NCBI GenBank assembly: GCA_910589385.1
Contig: CAJUTU010000013.1
Location: 1 to 64,000 of the forward strand
Source of the DNA: an uncultured Lachnospiraceae bacterium
GTDB lineage: Bacteria > Bacillota > Clostridia > Lachnospirales > Lachnospiraceae
DNA length: 64,000 nt
Direction: 5' to 3'
Below the pieces are notes generated by a model, which ran no database searches, was not told where the DNA came from, and saw only the letters and a program-made list of their open reading frames with translations. Numbering within the stretch: position 1 is the stretch's first letter; every line of letters begins with the position of its first letter. Shown here piece after piece: positions 45,144 through 54,730 of the stretch. A program made the translations under genes and the position numbers.

Positions 45144-45743
45144 TTAGTCCAGTCCGTTTTCGCCCACGCATTCTTCCACGCTCAGGCCGCCAATCCTTGC
45201 CCTGGGGCGTCCTCCATTGGAAAACGCGACAGCGCAGAGTATCTCGTCCGCATGTGGGGCATCCGGGATCCTGATCGTAATGCTGTCATAATGGGAACGC
45301 ACGAGCATCCCATCCTTGTAAAGCAGAGGAATATCCAGCGCCGCTCCTGCCGCCGCAATCTTCTTTGCGGAAGGGATCACGGCAGAACCTGATTCCAAAA
45401 AGGAACGCATAGGCGCACCCAGGCGCGGATGCATAATAGCCGCAGCATGCTCATGTTCCCCGTCAAGCCCTACGATACATGCCTTTCCAAAACTGTGGAC
45501 TTCTGCCACAGGTATCTTCATGGCTTCTACCGCTTTTCGTGTCAGATAATCTCCAAGAAACGCGCCATACTCCATAAGCTCCGTCAAATCTTCCGTATAC
45601 ACTCCTGCATAAGGGTTCTTGATCACGGCAGCGGCGGCGCATTTTTTTAACGGCTTTTCAAGCGTGGCGCCGCCCTCCTGACATATGTTTTCCACGAAAA
45701 TCTCTAATTTCCTGATATTTGGCTCTTTTTGCAATCTGCTCAC
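45144..45743 (-). CDS. AA_synth-family protein, copy 2
   Basis: 199 residues, clearly homologous to the next gene in the operon: PLKKCAAAAVIKNPYAGVYTEDLTELMEYGAFLGDYL, CIVGLDGEHEHAAAIMHPRLGAPMRSFLESGSAVIPSAKKIAAAG, ILCAVAFSNGGRPRARIGGL. Same length and order of motifs but only moderate identity, so the tandem pair is old or was acquired as a pair. The GTG start has a weak RBS, and a TTG at codon 4 is possible. Paired AA_synth genes occur beside amidohydrolases in other bacteria. Confidence 0.83.
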   Translation of the reverse strand: MSRLQKEPNIRKLEIFVENICQEGGATLEKPLKKCAAAAVIKNPYAGVYTEDLTELMEYGAFLGDYLTRKAVEAMKIPVAEVHSFGKACIVGLDGEHEHAAAIMHPRLGAPMRSFLESGSAVIPSAKKIAAAGAALDIPLLYKDGMLVRSHYDSITIRIPDAPHADEILCAVAFSNGGRPRARIGGLSVEECVGENGLD

Positions 45744-45778
45744 CCTTTCTCTATTTTTCTCTAATTCACTGTAATTTC

Positions 45779-46834
45779 TTACGGCTCCAGCACCACCTTG
45801 ATCACTCCGTCTTCCTGGTTTTCAAACAGCTTGTATCCTTCCAGTGCATCCGAAAGTGCAAAACGATGTGTGATCAGAGGCAGTGTATCCAGCCTCCCTT
45901 CCCTGATCAGGTCCAGGGTCAAGGCACAGGCATTTGCGTGTACTCCACCGGTTTTAAACACAAGATTCTTGCCATACATCCTGCGCAAAGGTAGTTTCTG
46001 AGGATCTTCCTCATAATGGGCAACCAGACAGACGATCCCGCTCGGCCGTGTGATCTGCCATGCCATTTCAAAAGTATTTCCTCCGCCTGCACATTCAAAC
46101 AGACGATCCGCCCCTCTTCCCTCAGTCAGGCCGCGCACGATTTCAAGAGGATCTTCTTTCCTGGCATTGATAGTAATGTCGGCAAGCCCGTGCTGCTTTG
46201 CAAATGCCAGCCTCTCATCCGAGATGTCAATGGTGATCAGCCTTGCCGGGCTATAGAGTCTTGCGCACATTGAAGTACAAAGCCCTGTGGGGCCTGCGCC
46301 GATCACAACCGCCGTATCTCCTGGTTTCACCTCTCCGATCTCCGCCGCCCAGAATCCGGTCGCCAGAACATCACCTACAAGCATGGCCTGTTCATAGGAC
46401 ACATCCTCAGGAATCACGTCACAGCAGTTATCCGCATAAGACACACGTACATACTCCGCCTGGCCGCCATCCCGGGCACACCCCAGCATCCATCCCCCTT
46501 GTAGACAATTATTGACATACCCACGCTTACAGAAAAAGCATTCTCCGCAAAAAGTCTCATTGTTGACCGTCACCCGGTCTCCCTTTTTGATCTTACATAC
46601 ATCCGGCCCGGCCTCTACGACCTCTCCTACGATTTCATGGCCCAGGATCACGCCTTCCTTTGCCCGGGCGATCATACCGTGCTTAATATGGATATCACTG
46701 GAACAGATTGCCGCGAGGGCCACACGTACAATGGCATCCTTCGGATGCTTTATAGACGGAATGGGACGTTCCTCCACTATAACCGTACCTGGTTCCTTAA
46801 ATACGACTGCTTTCATCGTACCCTTCTTCAACAC
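45779..46834 (-). CDS. zinc-dependent alcohol/polyol dehydrogenase (MDR family)
   Basis: 351 residues from the GTG at 46834 with AAGGAGG 5 nt upstream; the ATG at 46816 is a weaker alternative. Catalytic zinc: Cys in AICSSDIHIKHG and GHEIVGEVVEAG; structural zinc site FCGECFFCKRGYVNNC with four cysteines. NAD-binding motif VIGAGPTGLCTSM. Resembles threonine, sorbitol and butanediol dehydrogenases. It probably oxidises or reduces a side-chain alcohol of the imported compound. Confidence 0.92.
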   Translation of the reverse strand: MLKKGTMKAVVFKEPGTVIVEERPIPSIKHPKDAIVRVALAAICSSDIHIKHGMIARAKEGVILGHEIVGEVVEAGPDVCKIKKGDRVTVNNETFCGECFFCKRGYVNNCLQGGWMLGCARDGGQAEYVRVSYADNCCDVIPEDVSYEQAMLVGDVLATGFWAAEIGEVKPGDTAVVIGAGPTGLCTSMCARLYSPARLITIDISDERLAFAKQHGLADITINARKEDPLEIVRGLTEGRGADRLFECAGGGNTFEMAWQITRPSGIVCLVAHYEEDPQKLPLRRMYGKNLVFKTGGVHANACALTLDLIREGRLDTLPLITHRFALSDALEGYKLFENQEDGVIKVVLEP

Positions 46835-46843
46835 GATCCCTCC

Positions 46844-47845
46844 TTACTTCACAATCTCCTTGCTCTTCCAATCCTTAGAGGCAGCTACCGCCAGAATTAC
46901 TACGATCCCTTTGACAAGAACCTGCACATGGGGAGACACACCCATAAGATTCAGGCCATTATTTAACATCAGGATTACAAATACACCTGTGATGGATCGT
47001 GCAACGCTTCCTCTTCCTCCAGAAAGCGTGGTCCCGCCCATTACAACGGCTGCAATAGCATCCAGCGACATCCCTTCACCTTGTGCATGAGTACCCGCCC
47101 CGAGCCTTGCGCTCATCAACACCCCTGCGAGGCCGGTACAGGCTCCCGCCATCATGAATGCAATCATCTTATACTTGTTTGTAGGAAGGCCGCACAACGC
47201 CGCCACGCGTTCGTTTGCGCCCATTGCATAAAGGGAACGCCCATATTTCGTCTTTTTCGTCAGAATATGCATCATAATAAAGATCACAATGGCAAATACC
47301 GCCATTGTCGGGAAAAAGCCAAACACACTGCCGTTCCCCATCTTTTTAAAGGCAGTAAACATGGTATTTTGCGCAACACCGCCTGAAATGATCAGGGCTA
47401 TCCCCCGGCAGATCGTGGAGGTGCCATATGTCACCAGAAACGAAGGAAGTCTGACATAAGCAACCAGATAGCCGATAAATGTACCAAAGATCAGCCCGAT
47501 CCCCACGCCCAGAAGAAGGCTTAACCATCCTCCCCCCTGTGTGATCACATTGGCAAGCATGACAGAGCAGATCCCGCACAGGCTCATCATACCGTCTGAA
47601 GAAATATCAATACTCCCTGTCAGTATGACCGCGCTCAGACCGAAGGAAACGATAAACAGCGGGCCGCCCTGGCGCAGGATGTTCATAATGTTCGCCAGTG
47701 AAATAAAACGCGGATTGACGATCGTAAAAAATACAACGCACACAACAAGCAGTATCGGAGCGATAAACAAGGAATAGTCAATATCTCTTTTTTTCGTCTT
47801 ATCCGTTCCGCCGTCAGGTGATGTATTGGATGATGTGTTTTTCAT
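46844..47845 (-). CDS. sugar-type ABC transporter permease (RbsC-like)
   Basis: 333 residues with about ten hydrophobic segments and the ABC-interacting motif near MGANERVAALCGLPTNKYKM followed by GGTTLSGGRGSVARSITGVF, typical of RbsC/XylH-type permeases. It starts 32 nt inside the ATPase gene with RBS AAGGAGG, so translation is coupled. It forms the membrane channel of the importer with the neighbouring ATPase and lipoprotein. Confidence 0.95.
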   Translation of the reverse strand: MKNTSSNTSPDGGTDKTKKRDIDYSLFIAPILLVVCVVFFTIVNPRFISLANIMNILRQGGPLFIVSFGLSAVILTGSIDISSDGMMSLCGICSVMLANVITQGGGWLSLLLGVGIGLIFGTFIGYLVAYVRLPSFLVTYGTSTICRGIALIISGGVAQNTMFTAFKKMGNGSVFGFFPTMAVFAIVIFIMMHILTKKTKYGRSLYAMGANERVAALCGLPTNKYKMIAFMMAGACTGLAGVLMSARLGAGTHAQGEGMSLDAIAAVVMGGTTLSGGRGSVARSITGVFVILMLNNGLNLMGVSPHVQVLVKGIVVILAVAASKDWKSKEIVK

Positions 47846-49340
47846 TAAGTTTCGCCTCCTTATTACAATCGATTTCCCCTGTGACAGTACCTTTGCGCAT
47901 CATGATGATACGGTTGGACAGGCCTATCAGCTCGGGCATCTCATCGGAGATGACAAGAATGGAAACGCCCTCGTCTGCGAGGTCACGCATGATCCTGTAT
48001 ATCTCCTGCTTCGCACCGACATCAATCCCTCTTGTCGGCTGCTCCATAATAATGATATCTGGTTTGCGCGACAGCCATCTTGCCAGGATCGCTTTCTGCT
48101 GGTTGCCGCCTGATAAATTGACGATCAGTGTATTTCCCGAAGGTGTCTTGATCTTAAGCCGGTCAATATATTCATTGACACATGTATTTTCTTTGGATCT
48201 GTCCAGAAAAACTCCTGTCACAAAATGATCCATATTTGCCACCGTAATGTTCTGCCCCACTGACATCGTATCCAGGATCCCTTCGCTCCGCCGGTCGCTG
48301 GGCATATAACCAATCCCTGCATCTACCGCCTTTTTGATGCTGCCATGGATCTCCCGGGAACCCACGGTGATGGTCCCCGCCGTGACAGGCTCATCGCCAA
48401 AGATCACTTTTGCCAGATTTTCTTTGCCGCATCCCATAAGGCCTGCGATTCCCAAGATCTCCCCTTTCCTGAGTTTTAAGGAAACATTAGAAACCGCGTC
48501 CGAACACACTCCATCCAATTCCAGGACCACGGTATCCTCCGGAGTCCTTAAATCTTCCGCATAATAAAAGTCTCTGGAAAATTCACGGCCTACCATCATC
48601 TCTTGAAGCGTCTGGATACTAGCATCCTTTGTCATCAGCCCGCCTACATTCTGCCCGTCCTTCATCACTTCCACACGGTCCGTATATTCGATGACCTCTT
48701 CCAGATGATGGGAAATAAATACAAAAGACGCATGTTCTTTCAAAGAACTGACCACCTTAAAAAGCTGTTCTACTTCACTGGGTGACAATACAGCCGTAGG
48801 TTCATCCAGGATAATAATGCCTTTACGTTTGTTACGCACTGCCGGATAAAGGACTCTCGCAAGTTCTACCATCTGCCTTTCAGAGAAACTCAGCTTCTCC
48901 AGCCTTGTCTTTGGGTCAATGTGGCTTAAATGCACTTCATTTAATATCATCTCCGATTCCTGATACATTTTTTTCCAATGAAGAAAATTGCCGGTTATCA
49001 TATTTCCTTCCCGGCCCAGGAAAAGATTTTCAGCCACGCTTAAATTGGGGAAAAGGGCCTGTTCCTGAAAGACCATTCCAATGCCATACTGCTCCGCCTC
49101 TATCGGCGTTGCCGGATCGATCTGTGTTCCGTTCAAATGGATTGTCCCGGCATCTTTTTTCTCAATCCCCATTAAAATCCGCATCAAGGTGCTTTTTCCC
49201 GCCCCATTCTCACCGATCAGGGCAAGGATCTCTCCCGGAAAAAGCTCCAGAGAAACATTTTTAAGCGCCTGCACACCGGCAAAATGCTTATCAATGCCGC
49301 TCATTTTTAAATTGCTTTGTTTTTGAACAGTTTCCTGCAT
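47814..49340 (-). CDS. sugar-type ABC transporter ATPase (RbsA/MglA-like)
   Basis: 508 residues from the ATG at 49340; the extra 26 codons to 49418 lack support. Two ABC domains: the first has IGENGAGKSTLMRIL, LSFSERQMVELARVL and ILDEPTAVLSPSE; the second has AGLMGCGKENLAKVIFGD and LSGGNQQKAILARWL. The degenerate second Walker A (GKENL) is normal for this family. It powers import of the substrate together with the permease. Confidence 0.95.
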   Translation of the reverse strand: MQETVQKQSNLKMSGIDKHFAGVQALKNVSLELFPGEILALIGENGAGKSTLMRILMGIEKKDAGTIHLNGTQIDPATPIEAEQYGIGMVFQEQALFPNLSVAENLFLGREGNMITGNFLHWKKMYQESEMILNEVHLSHIDPKTRLEKLSFSERQMVELARVLYPAVRNKRKGIIILDEPTAVLSPSEVEQLFKVVSSLKEHASFVFISHHLEEVIEYTDRVEVMKDGQNVGGLMTKDASIQTLQEMMVGREFSRDFYYAEDLRTPEDTVVLELDGVCSDAVSNVSLKLRKGEILGIAGLMGCGKENLAKVIFGDEPVTAGTITVGSREIHGSIKKAVDAGIGYMPSDRRSEGILDTMSVGQNITVANMDHFVTGVFLDRSKENTCVNEYIDRLKIKTPSGNTLIVNLSGGNQQKAILARWLSRKPDIIIMEQPTRGIDVGAKQEIYRIMRDLADEGVSILVISDEMPELIGLSNRIIMMRKGTVTGEIDCNKEAKLNEKHIIQYIT

Positions 49341-49405
49341 TGTCTCACTCTCCCTTGTTATGCGAAAAACCTGCCGCCGACTGCTTTTTCGCATACTATG
49401 GTATC

Positions 49406-49454
49406 CAAAGAGCCGCACAGCCTGCTTTTTATCCTCAGCTTCCGCGGCTCTTTG
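49406..49454 (-). promoter_or_regulatory. intercistronic hairpin between binding-protein and ATPase genes
   Basis: A perfect 11-bp stem CAAAGAGCCGC / GCGGCTCTTTG with a 27-nt loop in the 133-nt gap after the binding-protein stop. On the minus strand only TTTG follows within the stem, so it is a partial terminator at best or an mRNA-protecting structure, giving more binding protein than ATPase. Confidence 0.6.
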
Positions 49455-49473
49455 CTAACGGACTGCTTTCTGT

Positions 49474-50592
49474 TTATTTGCTGAGCAGTTCACTGTCAAC
49501 AGTCCAGTCACGTTCTTTTGCAGCGTCCCCATACCAGAGTTCCAGATACTCTTCGGCATTTTCCTGGGTGATGATCGGCGGTTCGTACATAATAAAGCGT
49601 CTTTCATCTGTCTCTGGACGGATATCACCCTTTACATAGTCATAACCAATACACATTGCCAGCGCCTGCATTCCCGGCGCGTCTCCGGACATGGACATCA
49701 CATATTCGCCGTCGCGGATCAGTTCCAGGACATTGCTCAGACAGTCCAGTCCAACCAGTTTTACCTTTCCGCCGGACTTTCCTGCCCCGTCAAGGATTTC
49801 ATACACACCCAGGGCCATGTCGTCATTTCCACACCAGACGCCTTCAATCTCATCGCCGTACTTGATAAACATATCCTCAAACACCGGAGCCGCGTCAAAA
49901 CGATTCCAGTTGCCAGGCTGAGATTCCAGAAGCTTGATATCCGGATACTCTTTCAATGCTTCTTCCAAACCCTCATGACGCTGTACTGCCGTGGTGCTCC
50001 CAAGCAGGCCGTCAATCGCAACGATGCTGCCTTTGCCGCCCATTGCATCGAACAGGTACTTAGCCATCGTATAGCCTTCCAGGCGCATATCTGTCAGAAT
50101 GTGAGCCAGATGATACTCATATGGAGTAAAGTCAAAGTCTTCTGGGTAATCCCAAAGAGTAACAAACGGAACCTTTGCATCCTCGCACAGATCTGCCAGA
50201 GCAGGGACTACGCTGGAGCTGGTAGGCATAATGATCACAAAATCCGGATCATAAGTAACCAGTCCTGTCTCCAGATCGGCGATCTGCTTTTGCTCATTGT
50301 CTTCCGAGGACAATGTAACATATTTAAATCCCATCTGCTCGGCAAATTCCTCGCCGCCCCGGTTCAATTCCGCATAGTATTCGTTGTCCATTCCCTTGGT
50401 AGAAGAGATGACTGTGAAATCTCCGTCTGCCGCCGGTTCCTCGTCCTTTTCCTCCGGTTCGTCTGACACAGACTCGGTTTTCTCTGCCGGCTCGAATCCT
50501 GCAGGTTCATCCGTCTTGCCGGAGCATCCGGCCATAAGTGATACCGTCATTGCCACCGCCAGTAACATTGCCATAAATCTGTTCTTTTTCAT
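49474..50592 (-). CDS. sugar-type ABC transporter substrate-binding lipoprotein
   Basis: 372 residues. Signal sequence with lipobox LMAGC (Cys at ~23), followed by a charged linker and a periplasmic-binding type I fold: FTVISSTKGMDNEYYAELNRGGEEFAEQMGF, DFVIIMPTSSSVVPALADLCEDAKVPFVTLWDYPEDF, GVWCGNDDMALGVYEIL, VKLVGLDCLSNVLELIRDGEY. Family ligands are mostly sugars, but similar proteins also bind nucleosides and other cyclic polar molecules. RBS AGGAGGA. It captures the presumed substrate for the whole operon. Confidence 0.93.
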   Translation of the reverse strand: MKKNRFMAMLLAVAMTVSLMAGCSGKTDEPAGFEPAEKTESVSDEPEEKDEEPAADGDFTVISSTKGMDNEYYAELNRGGEEFAEQMGFKYVTLSSEDNEQKQIADLETGLVTYDPDFVIIMPTSSSVVPALADLCEDAKVPFVTLWDYPEDFDFTPYEYHLAHILTDMRLEGYTMAKYLFDAMGGKGSIVAIDGLLGSTTAVQRHEGLEEALKEYPDIKLLESQPGNWNRFDAAPVFEDMFIKYGDEIEGVWCGNDDMALGVYEILDGAGKSGGKVKLVGLDCLSNVLELIRDGEYVMSMSGDAPGMQALAMCIGYDYVKGDIRPETDERRFIMYEPPIITQENAEEYLELWYGDAAKERDWTVDSELLSK

Positions 50593-50655
50593 CGTTGCAT
50601 CCTCCTCTTGTTTTTTTATTTTTTTCCATATCCTTCCCCGGATATAAAAAACTTT

Positions 50656-51435
50656 TCAGTCGATCCACTTCATGTGGAATCCGCCGTCCACATCAATGGC
50701 CGAACCTGTAGTGTAAGGCAGATAACCCTTGCATATAGCAGAAACTGCCTTTGCGACGTCCTCTCCTGTACCCCAGCGGCGCAGGGGATGTAAACCATCT
50801 GCGATGTACCTGTCAAATTTTTCCTTTACCGGCAGCGTCATATCACTCAATATATTGCCAGGGCGTATCTCATATACGTTGATCTCATGGTCTGCCAGGG
50901 CAAATGCCAGCAGCTTGGTCAGCATAGTAATGGCAGCTTTAGACATACAGTATTCCCCTCTCATGAGTGAAAGCGTATAAGCCGATATGGAAGACATATT
51001 GATGATCACAGGCCTGTCTCCTTCCGGTTCCTCCTGGACCTGCCTGATCATCTGCTTTGCGGCAAGCTGGGCGGTAAACAGGTATCCCTTGAGGTTGATC
51101 TCCATCACCCGGTCAAGGCTCTCCTCAGAGACATCCAGTATATTCTCCTGCTTTACAGAACCCACACCCGCGTTATTGATCAGCGCGTCAATGCGCCCGA
51201 ACCTGTCAACGGCAGCAGAGATCAGATTCTCCCGGTCCTCCTGTCTGGACATATCAGCCGTCACATATAAAAAATCTGTCTTCTCTTTTACTGCTTTCAG
51301 ACGTTTGGCCGCACTTTCTGAAGACATTGTCCCACAGGCCGCAATGGCAAATCCGTCGGCTGCCAGCCTGCTGGCTATGGCATTGCCTATCCCTCTTGTA
51401 GCGCCTGTGATCACAGCTACTTTTCTTTTTTCCAA
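50656..51435 (-). CDS. SDR-family NAD(P)-dependent oxidoreductase
   Basis: 259 residues if translation starts at the TTG at 51435, preceded by AGGGGG at 9-10 nt; no closer ATG is in frame, and the frame up to 51549 overlaps the operator. Motifs: VAVITGATRGIGNAIASRLA (nucleotide binding), NNAG, catalytic Ser in INMSSISAY, Tyr and Lys in GEYCMSKAA. First gene of the transporter-containing operon. Probably oxidises a secondary alcohol or reduces a ketone of the substrate. Confidence 0.88.
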   Translation of the reverse strand: MEKRKVAVITGATRGIGNAIASRLAADGFAIAACGTMSSESAAKRLKAVKEKTDFLYVTADMSRQEDRENLISAAVDRFGRIDALINNAGVGSVKQENILDVSEESLDRVMEINLKGYLFTAQLAAKQMIRQVQEEPEGDRPVIINMSSISAYTLSLMRGEYCMSKAAITMLTKLLAFALADHEINVYEIRPGNILSDMTLPVKEKFDRYIADGLHPLRRWGTGEDVAKAVSAICKGYLPYTTGSAIDVDGGFHMKWID

Positions 51436-51540
51436 AGTTGATATCCCCCTAACTTTTTTATGGTCGGCAGTCCATGGCTGCCTTAGTTTCTGCTCCGAGC
51501 ATATAATTGTATAAACACAGAACATTTTAAGTATTCTTAG

Positions 51541-51593
51541 TGTATACAATCTGAATTCTAATATTATTATAGCAGAAAAAAGCAGGCTGTCAA
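51541..51593 (-). promoter_or_regulatory. consensus promoter and TGTATACA operator candidate for the SDR-transporter operon
   Basis: On the minus strand TTGACA (51588-51593), a 16-nt spacer and TATAAT (51566-51571) match the sigma-A consensus exactly. The perfect palindrome TGTATACA (51541-51548) lies about 10-20 nt after the expected start of transcription, a location that suits repression. Many FCD-type GntR regulators bind TTGTATACAA-like sites, and one is encoded at 55847-56551. Other parts of the 51436-52006 spacer, apart from the terminator below, show nothing I can name. Confidence 0.75.
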
Positions 51594-51873
51594 GAAGATT
51601 TATGAATTTCTACCCAATATCATAAAAATATGATCCCACAAAATGTTATTTATGCTCATCTTCTTCCCCACAAAGCGTGAATCCCCACAAAAAAACTGTA
51701 TATTTTATATAATTTTATCCTGCTTTTCTCCTATTTCCTGTGTTTTTTCACCATTCTCTGAACCATAGTTCCGTTCATATGCCCAGACATGGCAGAGTCA
51801 TATACAATTTCACATAATCCCTGCCCGATACACTGATATATTGCCCTCAGGCCAGATATTTAAACATAAAAAA

Positions 51874-51903
51874 GCCGCCGGCCGTTAATATACGGCCGAC
51901 GGC
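51874..51903 (-). terminator. terminator of the dehydratase/LarA-like operon
   Basis: GCCGCCGGCCGT and ACGGCCGACGGC arms (one mismatch) with a 6-nt loop; GCTTTTTTATG follows on the minus strand. It lies 104 nt after the LarA-like stop. Confidence 0.88.
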
Positions 51904-52006
51904 AGAAATCTGCAGGCCAGCCCGTCAACGGGCCGTAACAGATCTTTCCTCATTTCTTCACTTATGAAATCCTCTCCTGTTATATGCCGCAGCACGCCAT
52001 GCAGGT

Positions 52007-53287
52007 TCAGAACAGATTCCCTTCTTTATCAAACACAAATGGCTCGGGATTTCCTATGACTTTGACACCGGGAGTATTGCGGGCATCTTCCAGTATCGCT
52101 TCAGAAATCCATATCCTGCTCAAAGACAAGGTATCCCGAATGCGGACCAGACGGATCTTCTCCTTTTCAAATCCTGCCGCTGTCTTAATGCCCGTCTGTA
52201 TGGCCAGTCTCTGGTTATCCATGACCAAAGGGACGCGGACCGCGGAAGTCAACGTGGCAGTCAGGGCATTTGGGTATGTAGCTTCGGGATCAAACTTCTC
52301 GAAAAGACGGCGGGTCGTGACATCCGCAACGCCTATGCCGTTGGCATTTCCATGTGTCTCATCCGTCAGGTCCAGTACTACCAATTTGTCGGGTCTTTTC
52401 GGGCCGCTGGCATAAGGGCTGGCAAAGCAGCCGGTGATATGCGGGTCCATACCCAGCCCGCTGATGTTTTTCCCCATCCTGTCCACCACCAATACATCGA
52501 TGTCTGAAAACAAGATCCGCGGCATCAGCTTCTTAGACTGCTTAAGCAGCCTTGTTTCTGTTTCTTCGAAATCATCAGGCTCTACAGCATAGATTCCGCA
52601 GGTATCATCAAACGCATTCTCTATGATCGCTGTCCCAAAAAGTATGTTGGCATTCTCCAGTATAGCATTGCCATATTTCCTGATATTATCCGCAATCTTC
52701 GCATACCCCTCCTGATGGCACACTTCCGCCCCGGCCTGCTTTGCAAGCCCGATCGCCATCATTTTCATCAGCCCGCTTTCCACCGGGCCCGTAAAAGAAG
52801 TATGTGCCTTTACACGGTTCACCACAACGATGCCGTCGGCCCGGGCCGCAAAGGCATCTATCTGCACAGGCCGTCCGTCAAATGTGACGCCAATCTGCTT
52901 CACATCCATAGAAGAGCAGACCGGGCAGGAAAGAGACTGCTCCGTAATACCCAGCGAGGCCAGCACCTCCGTCTGCCCCTGCGCGGTGGCTCCCCCATGG
53001 CTGCCCATGGCAGGTATGACAAAAGGCTCTGCTCCTTTTTCCTTTAATACACGCACGATTGTCCGTAGTATATCCGCAATATTAGAGATCCCCCTGCTGC
53101 CGGCCGTAACTGCTATCGACATCCCGGGCCGCACCCTGTCCAGTATGCCCGGGCCTGAGAGTGCATTCCTGACACTGCCGTCTATATCCTTAATGGCAGT
53201 CCGGTCAAAATACTGCTCTACCTGTACCATACGAGGAAGGGGCATCCTCCGGGCTAGATCAACTACAACGCCCATATCCAATCTCAC
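52007..53287 (-). CDS. LarA-like (lactate racemase domain, DUF2088) protein
   Basis: 426 residues. N-terminal LarA-type domain with AVTAGSRGISN, VIPAMGSHGGATAQGQ and VVNRVKAHTSFTG, the His/Lys-containing segments of the family. True LarA uses a nickel-pincer cofactor made by LarBCE, and those genes are not in this window; proteins of this family also include racemases and epimerases of other 2-hydroxyacids. GTG start at 53287 with GAAGGAT; the ATG four codons on is possible. 10 nt after the dehydratase-like gene. Confidence 0.8.
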   Translation of the reverse strand: MRLDMGVVVDLARRMPLPRMVQVEQYFDRTAIKDIDGSVRNALSGPGILDRVRPGMSIAVTAGSRGISNIADILRTIVRVLKEKGAEPFVIPAMGSHGGATAQGQTEVLASLGITEQSLSCPVCSSMDVKQIGVTFDGRPVQIDAFAARADGIVVVNRVKAHTSFTGPVESGLMKMMAIGLAKQAGAEVCHQEGYAKIADNIRKYGNAILENANILFGTAIIENAFDDTCGIYAVEPDDFEETETRLLKQSKKLMPRILFSDIDVLVVDRMGKNISGLGMDPHITGCFASPYASGPKRPDKLVVLDLTDETHGNANGIGVADVTTRRLFEKFDPEATYPNALTATLTSAVRVPLVMDNQRLAIQTGIKTAAGFEKEKIRLVRIRDTLSLSRIWISEAILEDARNTPGVKVIGNPEPFVFDKEGNLF

Positions 53288-53297
53288 ATCCTTCTCA

Positions 53298-54713
53298 TCA
53301 GTCTATGATCACAATCTGAAGCCGCTTTGCGATTTCCCACGCCTTTTCCACACTTGGCCATGCATCCTTTAGGATCAGGCGCGCGCCGCCGCTGTTGATG
53401 GATTCCACCATAGAATTTCCTTCCGTGGCTTCTATGGTGACCCGCTGCACGGAATGTTCCGGGATTTCCAGGATTTCCACTTCCACACCTTTTTTACGCG
53501 CCACATCCAGGCTGTTCTTATAGGCTTCGGCATTGCTGGTACTATGCCCTTCCACGGCTGCCATAAGTATCCCGGGAACATTGATCGCACGCCGGGCGAA
53601 CATTTCAGAATACAATTCGATCTTCACCTTTTTCACCTCTCCTTTTGCCAGGAAATGGGCAATACGCGCACAGTTGGTCGGCGATCCTACCCCCAGGCTG
53701 CTTCCTCCCACAACCGCTTCTCCAAAAGGTTCTGTGATCGGATTCGCTTTCTCCGCAAGACGGCGGCTCTCCTCGCCGGCCTTCCGGACGAGCTCCTGCT
53801 GACGGCTGCGTTCCTCCTCCTTGATCTCTTCCGAAATATACGCGTCCACCTTGTCATCGTGCTTAAAGAAAGGTTCCATATATTCAATCGTCACCGGCAC
53901 AATATGCTTTGCTGAAGCAAGGTGGCACTGCGCTGCCATAGCGATCATCACATCAATGGGAACATTTACTGGTATCGAGGTATACATTGCAAGCTGGCTG
54001 GCAAGCCGGGCTATGAGGATTCCTCCGCCGATATGGGTGGCACACAGGCCGGGCACCAGCACCCTGGGCGTACAGGGCACACTGACCGTAGGAGAAAGCG
54101 CCAGCACCATGGCCGCCTCCATCTGGGCAGGCGTACCGCCCGCTAATTCTACAAATGCCGCCGCTGTGGCTGCCGCACCGGCTCCAAATCCTTCCATATT
54201 GCATCCTGTGGTTGCTTTCCCTATACGGAACTCCCCGCCGATCTTTAGGATAACTGCCATGATACGGGCAGTCAGATCTGCATCCTGATAATCCTCTTTC
54301 AAGGCTTTGATAAAACCGGTATAAGGGCAGGAATCTCCTGTTCCCGCGCAAGGACGGAGCCCGATCGAGTGGTTGCCCACCTGGGCCGCCAGCGTATATG
54401 CCACGATCTTATTTACAAAGGGATCTTCCACGATCATCGGGGCACCCTCCTTTGTCAGGTCTTGTCCCACTGTACCAAGCAGAAAGCTTTTCCCATCCTC
54501 TGCACCAATCTCTGCCGCACGCAGGTTATGTTCAAAGGCCTCTTCCATGCTGGCCGCGATTTCCTCTCTGGTCTTTCCGGTTACATCACACGCCTCTGTT
54601 ATAATAACCTCGCCTGTCGTCATCCCTGCTTCTTCAGCCACGGCAATACACTCGCCTATGGTCATGCTGCCATAATGATATTCTCTCTGAGCTGCAATTT
54701 CCGCTATCGTCAT
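53298..54713 (-). CDS. L-serine dehydratase alpha-like iron-sulfur dehydratase
   Basis: 471 residues from the ATG at 54713 (RBS AGGAGG, 9 nt). Serine-dehydratase-alpha features: IGLRPCAGTGDSCPYTGF, RIGKATTGCNMEGFGAGAAATAAAFVELAGGTPAQMEAAM, VSVPCTPRVLVPGLCATHIGGG. The cysteines in these segments could bind the [4Fe-4S] cluster. It is longer than SdaAA, with a C-terminal ~130-residue region. In nicotinate-fermenting Eubacterium barkeri a serine-dehydratase-like protein dehydrates 2-(hydroxymethyl)glutarate; the gene just upstream encodes the matching type of dehydrogenase, so the same chemistry is likely here. Confidence 0.85.
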   Translation of the reverse strand: MTIAEIAAQREYHYGSMTIGECIAVAEEAGMTTGEVIITEACDVTGKTREEIAASMEEAFEHNLRAAEIGAEDGKSFLLGTVGQDLTKEGAPMIVEDPFVNKIVAYTLAAQVGNHSIGLRPCAGTGDSCPYTGFIKALKEDYQDADLTARIMAVILKIGGEFRIGKATTGCNMEGFGAGAAATAAAFVELAGGTPAQMEAAMVLALSPTVSVPCTPRVLVPGLCATHIGGGILIARLASQLAMYTSIPVNVPIDVMIAMAAQCHLASAKHIVPVTIEYMEPFFKHDDKVDAYISEEIKEEERSRQQELVRKAGEESRRLAEKANPITEPFGEAVVGGSSLGVGSPTNCARIAHFLAKGEVKKVKIELYSEMFARRAINVPGILMAAVEGHSTSNAEAYKNSLDVARKKGVEVEILEIPEHSVQRVTIEATEGNSMVESINSGGARLILKDAWPSVEKAWEIAKRLQIVIID

Positions 54714-54730
54714 CCGGATATCCTCCTTCC

